From NCBI GenBank assembly GCA_029961685.1, contig JARWKL010000012.1, forward strand, positions 18,027,227 to 18,091,226: DNA of 64,000 nucleotides. Direction: 5' to 3'. This DNA comes from Aristolochia californica. Its lineage: Eukaryota; Streptophyta; Magnoliopsida; Piperales; Aristolochiaceae. The number at the start of each line of letters is the position of its first letter. Within the stretch, counting starts at the first letter, position 1. Under the pieces are notes generated by a model that searched no databases, was not told where the DNA came from, and saw only the letters and a list, made by a program, of their open reading frames with translations. Shown here piece after piece: positions 43,061 through 53,612 of the stretch. The position numbers and the translations under genes are program-made.

Positions 43061-45980
43061 TTTGTGCATCCTTTTTGTTACATCTACAAATCTCCTTAGT
43101 TTATTCATGTGTATTTGCCCTAAGAAGATAATCACAATTCAAGAAACAATGACATTACACAACCTAAATATTATAGACGTCTTACAAGAAGAAGACTATG
43201 TAGAGAGTTTTGTGTATGGAATGACAACAACTGGAAAAACTAACTAGTGCAGGTTCATAGACTAAACTATATAATGAATTATCTATCCAAAATTGACGTA
43301 GCTTTTGCCTAGAAAAAGAGAATGATAAATAATAGGAGTAGAACATTTGAGACAAGGGACAACAAAGCATACTAGATTTCTCAAACAACACCAAACAACA
43401 AGAGTTGCAACTAGAATTCCGACTATCACATTGCTTTGCCTCTAGAGCATGACATCAGCCACTATAAAGAAACTCTTAATCACTGTCATGTTCCAAGATC
43501 TATGACTATCGTTTTATTTTAAAGCTCTTAAATATTATTTCCTACTGGAAAAATCACCATTAGACATAATCAAGATTATCCATTCATAGGGATTTAAATG
43601 AATGAATGACCTTATTCCATTGATAGGGTCCTTGTTTATTTCTTTTTATACCTCAATGGTATGTGTATTTGAAAATTTCATTAACAAAACTATCAATAGA
43701 TTTAATAGAAGGTTTATTCTTGTCCTTTAGATGTGTTTTCTTGTTTGATTAAGGGATTGCTCCCAATTACTTTTGCATTGTATTCTAGTCATGTTGTTGG
43801 ATTTCAATCTCGTTTTATATATACTTTAATATCCGATGAATTTGTTTTCTTTTATTTCAAATTGTATTAACGTGTTGCATATAAGGGTTTGGTTTCAATT
43901 TCTTCTATTCTATACTAAAGTTTCACCTTTGAATTATTATTTTTGTAGCTAAGGATACTAAGATTATTTAATTAGTTCATGTTATAGATTTATTTATTGT
44001 ACTTATGAAAGTCATAGGTCTTTCAAAGAAACAAGAAACAAGTAGCCTAGTAGAGGACATCGTAACTCTTACAAAAAATTATTGCTCTACTTTCATTAAC
44101 AAGTATATGTTATTGTTATAGTTTGGTTAAGATCAGTACTTAATGAAATTTGTTGCGATTTTACATGTAGGTAGATTCATATATTAACCATGGAAATGAG
44201 CATAGGGTGAGACAATCTTGTTATAGTCTATCTAAATTTTTGAAAAAGCTTGAGCAATTAAACTTCGTGAGACATCAAAGATCAATTAGGGACACACCTT
44301 TTGGTCACTTTTTAGACATCAAAGATCAACACATTGAGTCTACCCCTATTAGATGATCTTATATTGTAGATACAATGAAAAGAATAACGCCTTTGTTTTT
44401 TTCTAGTGAACACATAAAGTTTGTTAATAAAGATATTGCCATGATAATGAGTTTGAAATTGTATGAGAAGCATATAGATTTCAAATCTAAAAAATTGGTC
44501 ATTCAAAATTCCTACAAAATTACAATGATGGGACACCTATGCATAGGCAATGAGGTGAAGCCATTCTTTTTACATTAGTTAGAAAAAAATTAATCTACAA
44601 AGGATATAGCTAGGTTCACAAGGCTATTAATTTTAACAAAATCCATTTCCCTAGCTATAAAATCCCCAATGCTCCTTATAGATATTTGGACATGTCGAAT
44701 TTATGGAAAAGATAAATACTTCATAGACTTCATTAATTTCCTATAATCAGAGTACATGAACCTCTATTTATAATAGAGGGAGGTAGTAGAGTCTAATTAC
44801 AATAAAACTACTTTTGTCCTAATTACACCTAAACTCTAACACTTAAAGATAAGTCCTAACATAATTAAATAACTCAATATAGATAAAAGGCAAACATAAC
44901 TTAAACTAAAACTCTTCTAGGACGTGATCATAAGATAAAGATGCCTTTGTGAGTCTTTCTTGTTCTTCCAACTTATGTGATAAGGATGTTAGCTCTTGGT
45001 AATCATGGTGGATCCTACTTCTTATGGGTTTGGGTCTATCTTCCAATAGGACAACAGTGAAAATTTAGGACAATACGCATGGGGAGTTGTCCTATTTTGA
45101 CACTTTGTGGAGCAAATAAGGAAATCATCATATCTAGTCAATAACAGGAAGAGGCAGGAGGGGGGTGGGGGGCTTGTATGGTGGATATTTCCATGGTTGT
45201 GCTTTGACAATCACTATGACGTTTTGTTCTTTGTTACTTCGTATGCTTATGTAATTGTCATCTTTTCATTGGTCTTTGACTCAAACAACTTTTCTTGTAG
45301 ATTTGATTTTATGAACATATGGTGGATTTTTTTCCATCTCCTTCCTTATCAAGCAAGTTGGCTGATCCTCCCTGCTATTCCTCACATGTTAAAGTTGGGG
45401 GAAAAAGGGTCTACATGTCATGTGACATATATTCTTGAACGTGACCAACTTGTAATTACACGGGTACATTGACATGTACCTAACATATGTAATAGAGTTT
45501 TTTTAAAAATATTTTAGCTAATATTATACTTGATTTTTTAGTAGGATATGAGAAGTTGCAACCTACACGCCAGAAGGAGATGGAATATATATGCAAAGTA
45601 TTAGAAGATGTGATGGAGAGTCATCAATCATACCTAGTAATGACTTCATATTTATTAGGTTGAGTTGTCATTCTTTTGGTGTTTTGAATTGATATATTTT
45701 TTGTAGAAGACAAACAAAGGTCATGATAGAAGAATTATGGCCATTGAAGCTCATTTTGGTGACCTAGTGAAGAAAAAACCTCACTACGATGTGAAGCCAT
45801 TGAGCATAAGAATGAAGTTCGACAACTTAAGGAAATAGTGATATCAAAGATGGAAAAGGACGAGTTAAATGATGGTCTAGGTGAATGTGAGCCAGATGGG
45901 TAGACTACAATGATGGAGAATACAATGTACAAGGTCGAAACGAAAATAAAGTTGACGAAGAGTTAGTTAACAAGGGGTGT
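43061..45980. other. AT-rich decayed DNA with scattered short coding-like pieces
   Basis: Plus-strand pieces such as LKKLEQLNFVRHQRSIRDTP (about 44240) and EAIEHKNEVRQLKEIVISKM (about 45790) look protein-derived but are short and isolated. I cannot assign them. Nothing else is visible. Confidence 0.3.
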
Positions 45981-46014
45981 CCTCTGGAATAAATAGAACA
46001 AATACATAGTTCTT

Positions 46015-46270
46015 AATATGTCTTTGAGAAGGGTTTGTTGGCCATATGGCTTCTCAAGAAGGGGGTAAATTGATAATATCAAATTTAAAACTAAATAGTG
46101 TGTGCAATAAAAAAAATCATACAGCAAAGCAATTTCAATGAAAATCAAACATGCACACACCATAGGAGATAAGAGAATTTTTTTATCGATTCCCCTATTG
46201 GTATTCACCACCCAAGAACCCTTGCATGGGAAATTCCACTATCCAAGCTTCCTCTTATTTTTTGTACAAT
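46015..46270. repeat. Dispersed repeat, copy 1
   Basis: TTCTCAAGAAGGGGGTAAAT and the following sequence, with TATTCACCACCCAAGAACCC, match 48806-49020 in order and orientation. Family unknown. It may be a non-coding part of a Copia element. Confidence 0.5.
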
Positions 46271-47037
46271 ATGGAGTGATTGTAGGAGTTTGACAAATAT
46301 GAATGCATGTAAATGAAGTCAAATTTTTGGCTTAAATTTGGATCTTTGCATGCAATAGGATATCAGCATGACTTTTGATTTTTTCAATGTGAATATCTCC
46401 TAAAATATAGATCCAATTGACATGAATTTTTCTCATTTTGAAACTAAACTTAAATACTTTTCATTAAGTATAACTTCAATTCATAAAATATACTTATATT
46501 GATATAAAAAATCTGATAGATTTCAAACTCTGTAATCTGGTTGAATTAAATACCCTTTCTGCTTTGGCCAGTATGACCATTGACTCTTCCGAGATCAATA
46601 TCTCCATCTAAAAAACTCAGTTTGAGAATTGGTTAATAAGTAAGAAAATATACTTAATTATATTTATTTTGATATATAATTCTTCATATAAAGTCTCATT
46701 CTTTATGGCATAAAATAACTCAAAAGTTGAAGCTTTCTGTTGCAACAAGAATCATTTATGCTGCTTGACCTTTTCTACTTCAGATTTCTATTTCTCTTTC
46801 TCAAAAAATCTGATTTCAACGGTTCTTTTTTATTTGGAAACTAGACTCAAAGATCTTTCCAACGTTATTTAATTTTCTATATGAAGCATATGGTAAGAGA
46901 GTAAAACATCTAATGAAATACAGGAATTTGGAAAGAATAATTAAAAAAAATGAGAGAACTCCTCTTTTTTTTTTCTTCTTATTCTTCTTCCTCTTCTTCT
47001 CCATCGTCTTCCCCTTTTCCATCTCAGATCTTTCCCC

Positions 47038-47354
47038 GCTCTGATACCATATTAAAACTTAAGATTCTATGATGTATAATCAAAGTAGAAGATGATTAAG
47101 GGGTGAGAAGAAGAAGGAGAGTTGTGGAGATAAGGTTTAGGAGGAGTAGAAAAAGAGTGACGGATTTGGAGAAGTAGAGAGGGTAGAGAATTAGGGTTGT
47201 GGTCTTGTCCAAACCTTCTCCCTTAAGTTTTATTTATAGATGTTAAAAGTACCAATATTATAATTATACCCTTCACCTAGTAAGAGTGAAGAAGAGATAA
47301 AAAAACATAAACTAATTACATAAACGACACTCCAACTTATTCATATTTCTAACA
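47038..47354 (-). mobile_element. LTR with primer-binding site (5' end of a truncated LTR element)
   Basis: The minus strand 47354-47050 starts TGTTAGAAATATG and ends TTTTAATA, directly followed by TGGTATCAGAGC (47038-47049), the initiator tRNA-Met primer-binding site. A leader follows at 47037-46816 with short open frames. No matching 3' LTR or polypurine tract was seen at lower coordinates. Confidence 0.65.
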
Positions 47355-47369
47355 ATTTGCACAAATATT

Positions 47370-48800
47370 AATGCTCTCCATGAATGTTCCATAGTTTTAT
47401 TGGCCATATGCAGTCCTAACAACTTTATTTCTAATCAATCGAATGTCAACTAGTGTTTTTCACAATAAATCACCTTTTTCACTATTGTTTCTTGGCACTA
47501 CCCCCTTTCTACTTCCTCTACGAATGTTTGGTTGTGTTTGTTTTGTGCAAACTCTTGGCCAAAAGAAATTTGATCAATGATCGTCAAAACATATTTTTCC
47601 TAGGTATTCTCAATCGCAAACAAGTTATGTTTGTTATCTGCCTTGCAACATAAATCATTCATCTCAAATGATATAAATTTTTTAAGACTACACCTTTTAA
47701 TCTTGAGACTCTCCTCCTAGATTTTCCTCTACATATACCTCAGTTTTTGTCACAAGACCAACTACTTTTGTAGGCCTAAGATGAGCCATTATCAGAAATT
47801 AAACTAGACACCTCAACTCCATTGGTAAACCAATCACATGTTCAATTTGATTCACCTAAGGCAAAGTGTCCTTTTCTTATTTTTTTTTCTGTCTTGTTTG
47901 GTCCACCTTATGGTACTCGACCTATTGCTATGCACAAAGAACCTCGTTCTTGTTCAACAGTAGCCTTCTACTGCACATCTTATCTCCAACTATATTTTTC
48001 ACCATAGATTGTCTTCCAATTATTGATCCAATCTAGTAGTGAGCTCTTCTGTTTTAGTTCCCAAAAATTATTAGGCAGCTCTTACTTATTTAAGGTGGAA
48101 ATAAGCCATGGACAAAGAAAAGGTGGCTATGTATGGCAACAAGACTTGGGACTTGACATCTCTTCCACCACATGTGAAGGTTGTTGGGTGAGGTGAAAGT
48201 GGGTGTTCATCCTCCAGCACAATCTTGATCCCAAGCATAGTCCGTTATAAGGTCAGATTAGTTGTAAAGGCATATAATCATCTATTTTGAGGTAAGTTTT
48301 CTCCAATTGCTAACCTCAATCCCTTTCTGGTTATTATCTCTCTTGCTGCAATTTTTTTCATAATGGTGATCTTAATAAGGAGGTATATATGTTGGAAGCA
48401 CCTTCATATGTGGTTGAAGGGGAGAAGGTGTGTCACCTTGTTAAGTTTATCTATAGGTTGAAGTAGACGCCATGGGCTTGGTTTTGATAAATTCAACAAA
48501 GTGCTTCGATTTTGTTTTAAGAGATGTGAGTTGACTACTATATTTTTGTTAAACATATTAATTAGGGTATTACTTATGACAATATATGTTGACGATATTA
48601 TTATAAAAAGGAGTTATAAAAGTGGCATTCAGTAGATAAAATAATTAATAAAGGAATTTAAAACCAAAGATGTTGGGTTGTTGGTATACTTCCTTTAAAT
48701 TTAAATGTTGTAGTCTAGACATGGTATAGTTCTATCTCAAAGAAAATATGTTCTAGACCTCTTAAAAGAAATAGGTATACTTATTGAGACTCCTATGTTG
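47370..48800 (+). mobile_element. Copia pol fragment: integrase C-terminus and reverse transcriptase
   Basis: Plus-strand pieces in order: RMSTSVFHNKSPFSLLF (integrase end), FGCVCFVQTLG, then RT blocks AMDKEKVAMYGNKTWDLTSL (about 48100), NGDLNKEVYMLEAPSYVVEG (about 48370), CHLVKFIYRLK, and ISKKICSRPLKRNRYTY-like SQRKYVLDLL (about 48740). The YVDD region is decayed (about 48585). It has many stops and is an old copy. Confidence 0.72.
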
Positions 48801-48805
48801 GTCCA

Positions 48806-49050
48806 GGTGGCTTCTCAAGAGGAGGGTGAATTGAGTTTTTACAATTTAAAACTAGTGTGATAATTTGAAAATTGAAGCAATTGAAAAATAAAATATGCAC
48901 ACTTTTCAATTAACACAAAAATGTATTGTTATCGATATTCCCTTAATGGTATTCACTGCCCAATAACCCCTACTTGGAAAATTTCACTAATTAGCTATGT
49001 TACCTCGAATTTATACTAAAGAGATTTTGGCTCTCTTTTAAGCGAAGTAT
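48806..49050. repeat. Dispersed repeat, copy 2
   Basis: GGTGGCTTCTCAAGAGGAGG through CACTGCCCAATAACCC corresponds to copy 1 at 46015-46270. It directly follows the Copia RT fragment. Confidence 0.5.
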
Positions 49051-49499
49051 ATGTTCAAATACACGACTACAACAATCTCCTTTGAGACTTAGCTAAATTC
49101 TAGTTGTAGCAAGCTCTTTTATTTAGATTAAAGGTTCTAGATCAACCTATGAATAAAAATATAAAAATAAAAAGGAAGAAAAGCATACACCCTTTGTATT
49201 TAGTGGAGAGACAACCTTCTCCTTGGGAATCTCCAAGTCTCCAACTTTGAAGCACGAGTAGAAATGTATTTGGAGCTTGATTGAATGAAATGTATTGAGA
49301 AAATTTGAGGGAGATGAAATTTTACAAAGTGGATGGCTATTTTTCTCTCAAAATGGACTTTGAAACGAAACTCAATGGATGAATGCTTTGAATAGGGTAG
49401 GTTTGCTAATAGATGGTTGTTAACCTCTTAAGGCATGTTTTGTGAGATATTTATAGTTTTCCCAAGCTAAACTAGTTGTTTTTTGCCGGTTTGCAAAAA

Positions 49500-50020
49500 A
49501 TTGTGATGTCAAATATCAATCAATGTAAAGGTATGATCAATCAATATTGTGTAACAACTATATTTTTTTCAGAGTTTAGGTTGTTTGATTAATGTAATGA
49601 TCGATCAATGCATGTCTAGCAAATTAGACATTTTAAGTTGATAATTCAGTCCACCTAGACTGATCCTATTGGTAACATGAATGATCAATCAATGACAAGT
49701 GTCCGATTGATCATGCATCATGTCCCTCAATTGCATATTTTTGTATGATCGATCAATAATACTGGTATGATCAACGATGCTTTATAATTTTTAAATAGCT
49801 GGACAAGATTGATCGATCAAACCACAAGGATTGGTCAATCATGCTTTATTTCACATTCTGGTAAGGTTTTGTCTGATCGATCAATCACCCTGATTGATCG
49901 ATCATGCTTTATATTTTCAGCCAGTGCACATTCTGGATGATCGATCATTGGCAGATAATGATCAATCATGCCAAATGTAGATTTCTAGTCTAGGCTTCAA
50001 AGCATGATCAATTTTTTTTC
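49500..50020. repeat. Cluster of GATCGATCAAT-like motifs
   Basis: About eleven occurrences of GATCGATCAAT, GATCAATCAAT or close variants occur within 520 bp at irregular spacing of 20-80 bp. Many are palindromic (TGATCGATCA). The cluster looks like a decayed array of short repeats. Confidence 0.6.
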
Positions 50021-51260
50021 TAAAATATGTTTGAAAGTTGAGTATGCATCAGTAAAATATGTTATGAGTGCAAAATGTCTTATAACTCCAAAAATTTGAT
50101 TTGTACCTCAATTTTGAAGATTTGGGTTGCTCTCTTACATGGATAGAGTTCTTGAATTTTTTTAAACAAATTTGACTCTAATATTTCATTCTTCATTTCC
50201 TCACTTGTGAGGGATGCATATGCCGATTCTTTTACACAAACCTTGATTTTTGTGTCTCTTGAAGGAAATCTCTTAAATGAAATTTGTAATTGTTAATTCG
50301 ATTAAGTTTTGTTATCATCAAAATATGGATGAGAGTCAACTCTCAATCAACAATTTCTCCCTTTTTTATGATGCCAAAACAGACATATGAGCATGAAAAA
50401 TTGAGTGAATTCAAATTTGGGAATAAACTCCCCCTAAAACTATGCATGTTTGATTTTCAACTTTTAGTTTTTTGCTTAATTTGTTCTAGCACCCCCTTTT
50501 TGTAATAAGCAAAAAGAATTCAAATTATAATCAAGAATTCAAATTATAATCAAAAGTGGCTTTAAGGCCTTTCATTTCATAAATTGCTATTTGAGTATAA
50601 AATGGAGTTGAGTACATCAATATGGACATTAAATATAGGAGATCATCTCAGTGTCAATGTAGGCTAGCTAGGTCGGCTAGGTAGAGGAGATAGAGCTATA
50701 ATTAGCATTTTTGAATTGTTGGATCAATAAAGTAGAGACCCTAAACCCTAAACCACCAATTACCTGTTTTGTCTTGATGTTTTGAAACAAATACATTAAA
50801 AAAGAAAAAAAAGTAACAAAGTAATTAAGTTTTTTAGTTAACTAGCTAACAGATATAAGATGAAACAAGAATTGAGGTACAAATAAAACATTAGAAAGTG
50901 AAAGAGAGGGAGATAAAGTGGATGTATTAATATCCTAAACTTTATTTTGAGACCCATCTGCAATAGATACATATTGGTCCGTAGTACAAGGGGTCAAGGA
51001 AGATATGTTAACTATTTTGCCGGTAAGATGTTTAGAGGCACTAGAGTCAATAGTCCAGTAGAACATGAAACAAAGGAGAATATTCTAGTAGTAGCAACTA
51101 TAGTTGTAGTGGTGGTTTGCTATGTAAATTCAAGCACTTGCCAATTAAATGATTATGTAAAGCACAACAAGTATATTTTTTGTTTTGAGTAAAGTTTGGG
51201 GAGTCAAAAGTGGTTTCACTCATAGTTCTTCGACTCCTATAATAAGATTTTTCTTCTCTT
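50021..51260. other. AT-rich intergenic DNA, no recognised feature
   Basis: Short open frames at 50290 and 50947 show no family signature. I see nothing else on either strand. Confidence 0.4.
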
Positions 51261-51269
51261 CCTTTTTCT

Positions 51270-51960
51270 CTTCAATAATTGTTACTCCCCCTCCTTTAAG
51301 AAAACATTGCTGAATTTTCTACTTGTTATTGTTGAGTTGAGGATGCCTTAACTAGAATCCTAAGCATCGTAGCACACACATTATTAAAAGGTCTGGTTGT
51401 AGAACCAAGTACCTATGACTTTGCAACATCCAAGTGTAGATTTGCAAAGCACACGGATGAGACGAGTCCTTCTCTTTGCTCTTCTTGAGTTGCAATATTT
51501 ATTGAATAAGGTTGAACAACCTTCCATTTCTATAATAGACCTTTAAATCTAGCAAAGTATTCATGAAGGTCGTCTTTATGCTTTGTCATACACATCTTCT
51601 GAATTATATCATAGATATTTTTAAAACTGTTATAATTAGGATATAATTCAAGACTTGTGTCCCAAATCTCCTTAGTTATTTCCAAATGAACACATTATTT
51701 GCAAGTTGTTCTTCCATGCTATTTATTAGCCAATTGTTAAATAAGGCATCTTCCGTCAACCACTTGTTCTAGGAAGATTCATCAACATGCATAAGTGGTT
51801 TGTTTATATATCCAACAAGGTCTCTAGTAATCAGAAAATATTTGGCAAATTGCAACTATCACAAGTAGTTATACAAACCTTTGAGAGGAATTGTAATAAT
51901 TCTCAAGGTATCATACTTGTTGAAATCAACATATAATTAGGAAAAAGAAGAATTACTTTA
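51270..51960 (-). mobile_element. Copia gag (UBN2-type) fragment
   Basis: Minus-strand pieces read KWLTEDALFNNWLINSMEEQ, LANNVFIWK, then a decayed IWDT-like part, HKDDLHEYFARFKGLYR-like sequence and the end near AKSxVLG. This is the order of UBN2 gag proteins of plant Copia elements. It is frameshifted, with no LTRs seen nearby. Confidence 0.55.
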
Positions 51961-52560
51961 CATTTCTACCATGCTAGATCAATTACAAACACTCCATTTT
52001 GTATTCAACTCAAATGATTAGCAAGGCATACATGCAATTTCAGAATTAGAATCAACACAAATTCCCAAGGTACGGCTGAATAGATGTGGAATAACTCTTT
52101 GAAGAATATGACTTCATATATAAACTAAACATACAAAATTCGATATAGAATTGATTCTAGCAATTAAACTAATACATTTTGTCCACATCACACTAATTTT
52201 GGATATAGCAAATGAAAGGGTTGTCACTTTTTTAATTGAGAACATATTGTAAGTGGCATGGAAATTTCCAATTAGTGCTTTCTGATCACAAGCCACAAAT
52301 TTCTGTCGAAGCAAAGTGAGAACCAGATTTATTCTTTCTCCAAAACTTGCTGCCCTATCTAGGAAAGCAGAATATTTCAGATAATGAGTTGTGCATGCAA
52401 CAAGGTACAAAATACAAAACCTGAAAGAAAGAAAAAAAAGACCACTCAACTGTAAATGGTGAAAAGTAGAACATCAAAATTAACTCAGCAAAAATAGCAC
52501 CAAAACTGCCAAACAGAGGAGTGGAAATGCATAGTCTTCCTCTATTGTTCATCACAGTTT
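51961..52560 (-). other. 3' flank/3' UTR of the SET-domain gene
   Basis: This is the stretch just after the stop codon at 52561. No transposon signature is visible. The end of the 3' UTR cannot be placed. Confidence 0.45.
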
Positions 52561-53184
52561 TCACTTCCTATTGTTGGACCTAGAAGCACATATTCTGAGC
52601 CTTTCAAGGATCCTCCTCTCACTCACTCGCAATACCAGTGAATGATATAACTTCCTCTCTTGTATGCAGCAACTCCTCAATGCGTTCAAGTCATCTTGCA
52701 ACGAATTTGGCCCATAGAGACTTTCCCTAATATCAGCAAGCGCCACAAGGGCCCGGCAAACGGTTCTTGTTAACAGCACCTCTCTCCTTTTTTCTTGTGC
52801 TCCTGGTAAATTACCAATTGTGCCTTCGAATAGAATGTTTTTAGATTTCTCATACTCTCCACTGGAACCTTGAGTACAATTCAGCACATGATATGTTTCT
52901 TCTGGTAAGCAAATGATGTGTAGAAGAATAAGAAGCTCTAGTTGAGGCTCGCCCTGTGATGAAATTTCAAAATACTCCGAGTTCTGACTGACACATCCTG
53001 ACCAATCAAGTTTTCTCCAAGTGGACAACCTTGCTCTGCTATAACGCTTAGAAAATGAAGATGAACTCCACTGAACTATCAATTCCAGGTCAATATTTAC
53101 AATGTCAAATGGATTATCTGGCTCTGTGAATCCATATCTGTGAAGCAAAGCAGCATTGCCCATAGAACCGTATGTATTGAAAAC
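52561..53184 (-). CDS. Last exon of a SET-domain lysine methyltransferase (Rubisco-LSMT/SETD group)
   Basis: The exon follows a TTTCTGTTCAG acceptor and encodes 207 residues to a TGA stop (52563-52561). It starts VFNTYGSMGNAALLHRYGFT, the end of the SET domain, where the Tyr of NTYG lies in the active site. EPDNPFDIVNIDLEL and YSRARL..W.KLDWSGC and EYFEISSQGEPQLELLILLH follow, as in the Rubisco-LSMT substrate-binding domain that positions the target protein. The C-terminus has TRTVCRALVALADIRESLYG. Such enzymes methylate lysines of proteins such as ribosomal or chloroplast proteins using S-adenosylmethionine; the substrate here is unknown. The exon is intact. The rest of the SET domain must be upstream; I found no convincing exon in 53185-64000. 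Confidence 0.88.
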   Translation of the reverse strand, partial: VFNTYGSMGNAALLHRYGFTEPDNPFDIVNIDLELIVQWSSSSFSKRYSRARLSTWRKLDWSGCVSQNSEYFEISSQGEPQLELLILLHIICLPEETYHVLNCTQGSSGEYEKSKNILFEGTIGNLPGAQEKRREVLLTRTVCRALVALADIRESLYGPNSLQDDLNALRSCCIQERKLYHSLVLRVSERRILERLRICASRSNNRK

Positions 53185-53612
53185 CTGAACAGAAAACAAG
53201 GAGAAAAATATGACTACCTGAGCAACAATAATTTCCCTTCATGAATTTATACATGATTCTTGTTACAAAATATGTACTCCTGTAAAAATAATTTCATGCA
53301 CATTTTCAAAGAATTAAAAAGCATATTAAGAACTGTTTAAGTGTTGAGTTAGGAACTTACTGTAAATATGACAAAACATGGTTTTCTTTGTAATTTTAGA
53401 TGGATAGGAAGTAACAAAAGAATCATTAGCTGATGTAAAAATTCTGTACATAATTATGCAATAAATTGAGCATAGTATATGCTCACTGGATGCTGAAATT
53501 AAATCACAATACTCAACTTTTCCTGAGACTCTTATTTCTCCCTGTAGAGATATATTGGATACAGGAGGCATTCTTGTAATTCTTTTTTAATTTTTAAACC
53601 GTTCATTATATA
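53185..53612 (-). other. Intron upstream of the SET-gene last exon
   Basis: No certain exon is visible. A minus frame at 53571-53326 (MPPVSNISLQGEIRVSGKVE) is coding-like but lacks a good acceptor and donor. Confidence 0.4.

Noticed and set aside
45540..45930. Coding-like pieces with a coiled-coil look (KNEVRQLKEIVISKMEK)
   Set aside because: They are short, in different frames and without splice sites or family match, so no gene is called.
46960..47020. CTT-rich tract as a regulatory element
   Set aside because: It is a simple repeat in the leader of a truncated LTR element, and nothing supports a function.
53326..53571. Minus-strand frame MPPVSNISLQGEIRVSGKVE as an upstream SET-gene exon
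   Set aside because: It lies close to the last exon and looks coding-like, but its acceptor has no pyrimidine tract, no donor fits, and I cannot match it to the SET fold from memory. It is left as intron.
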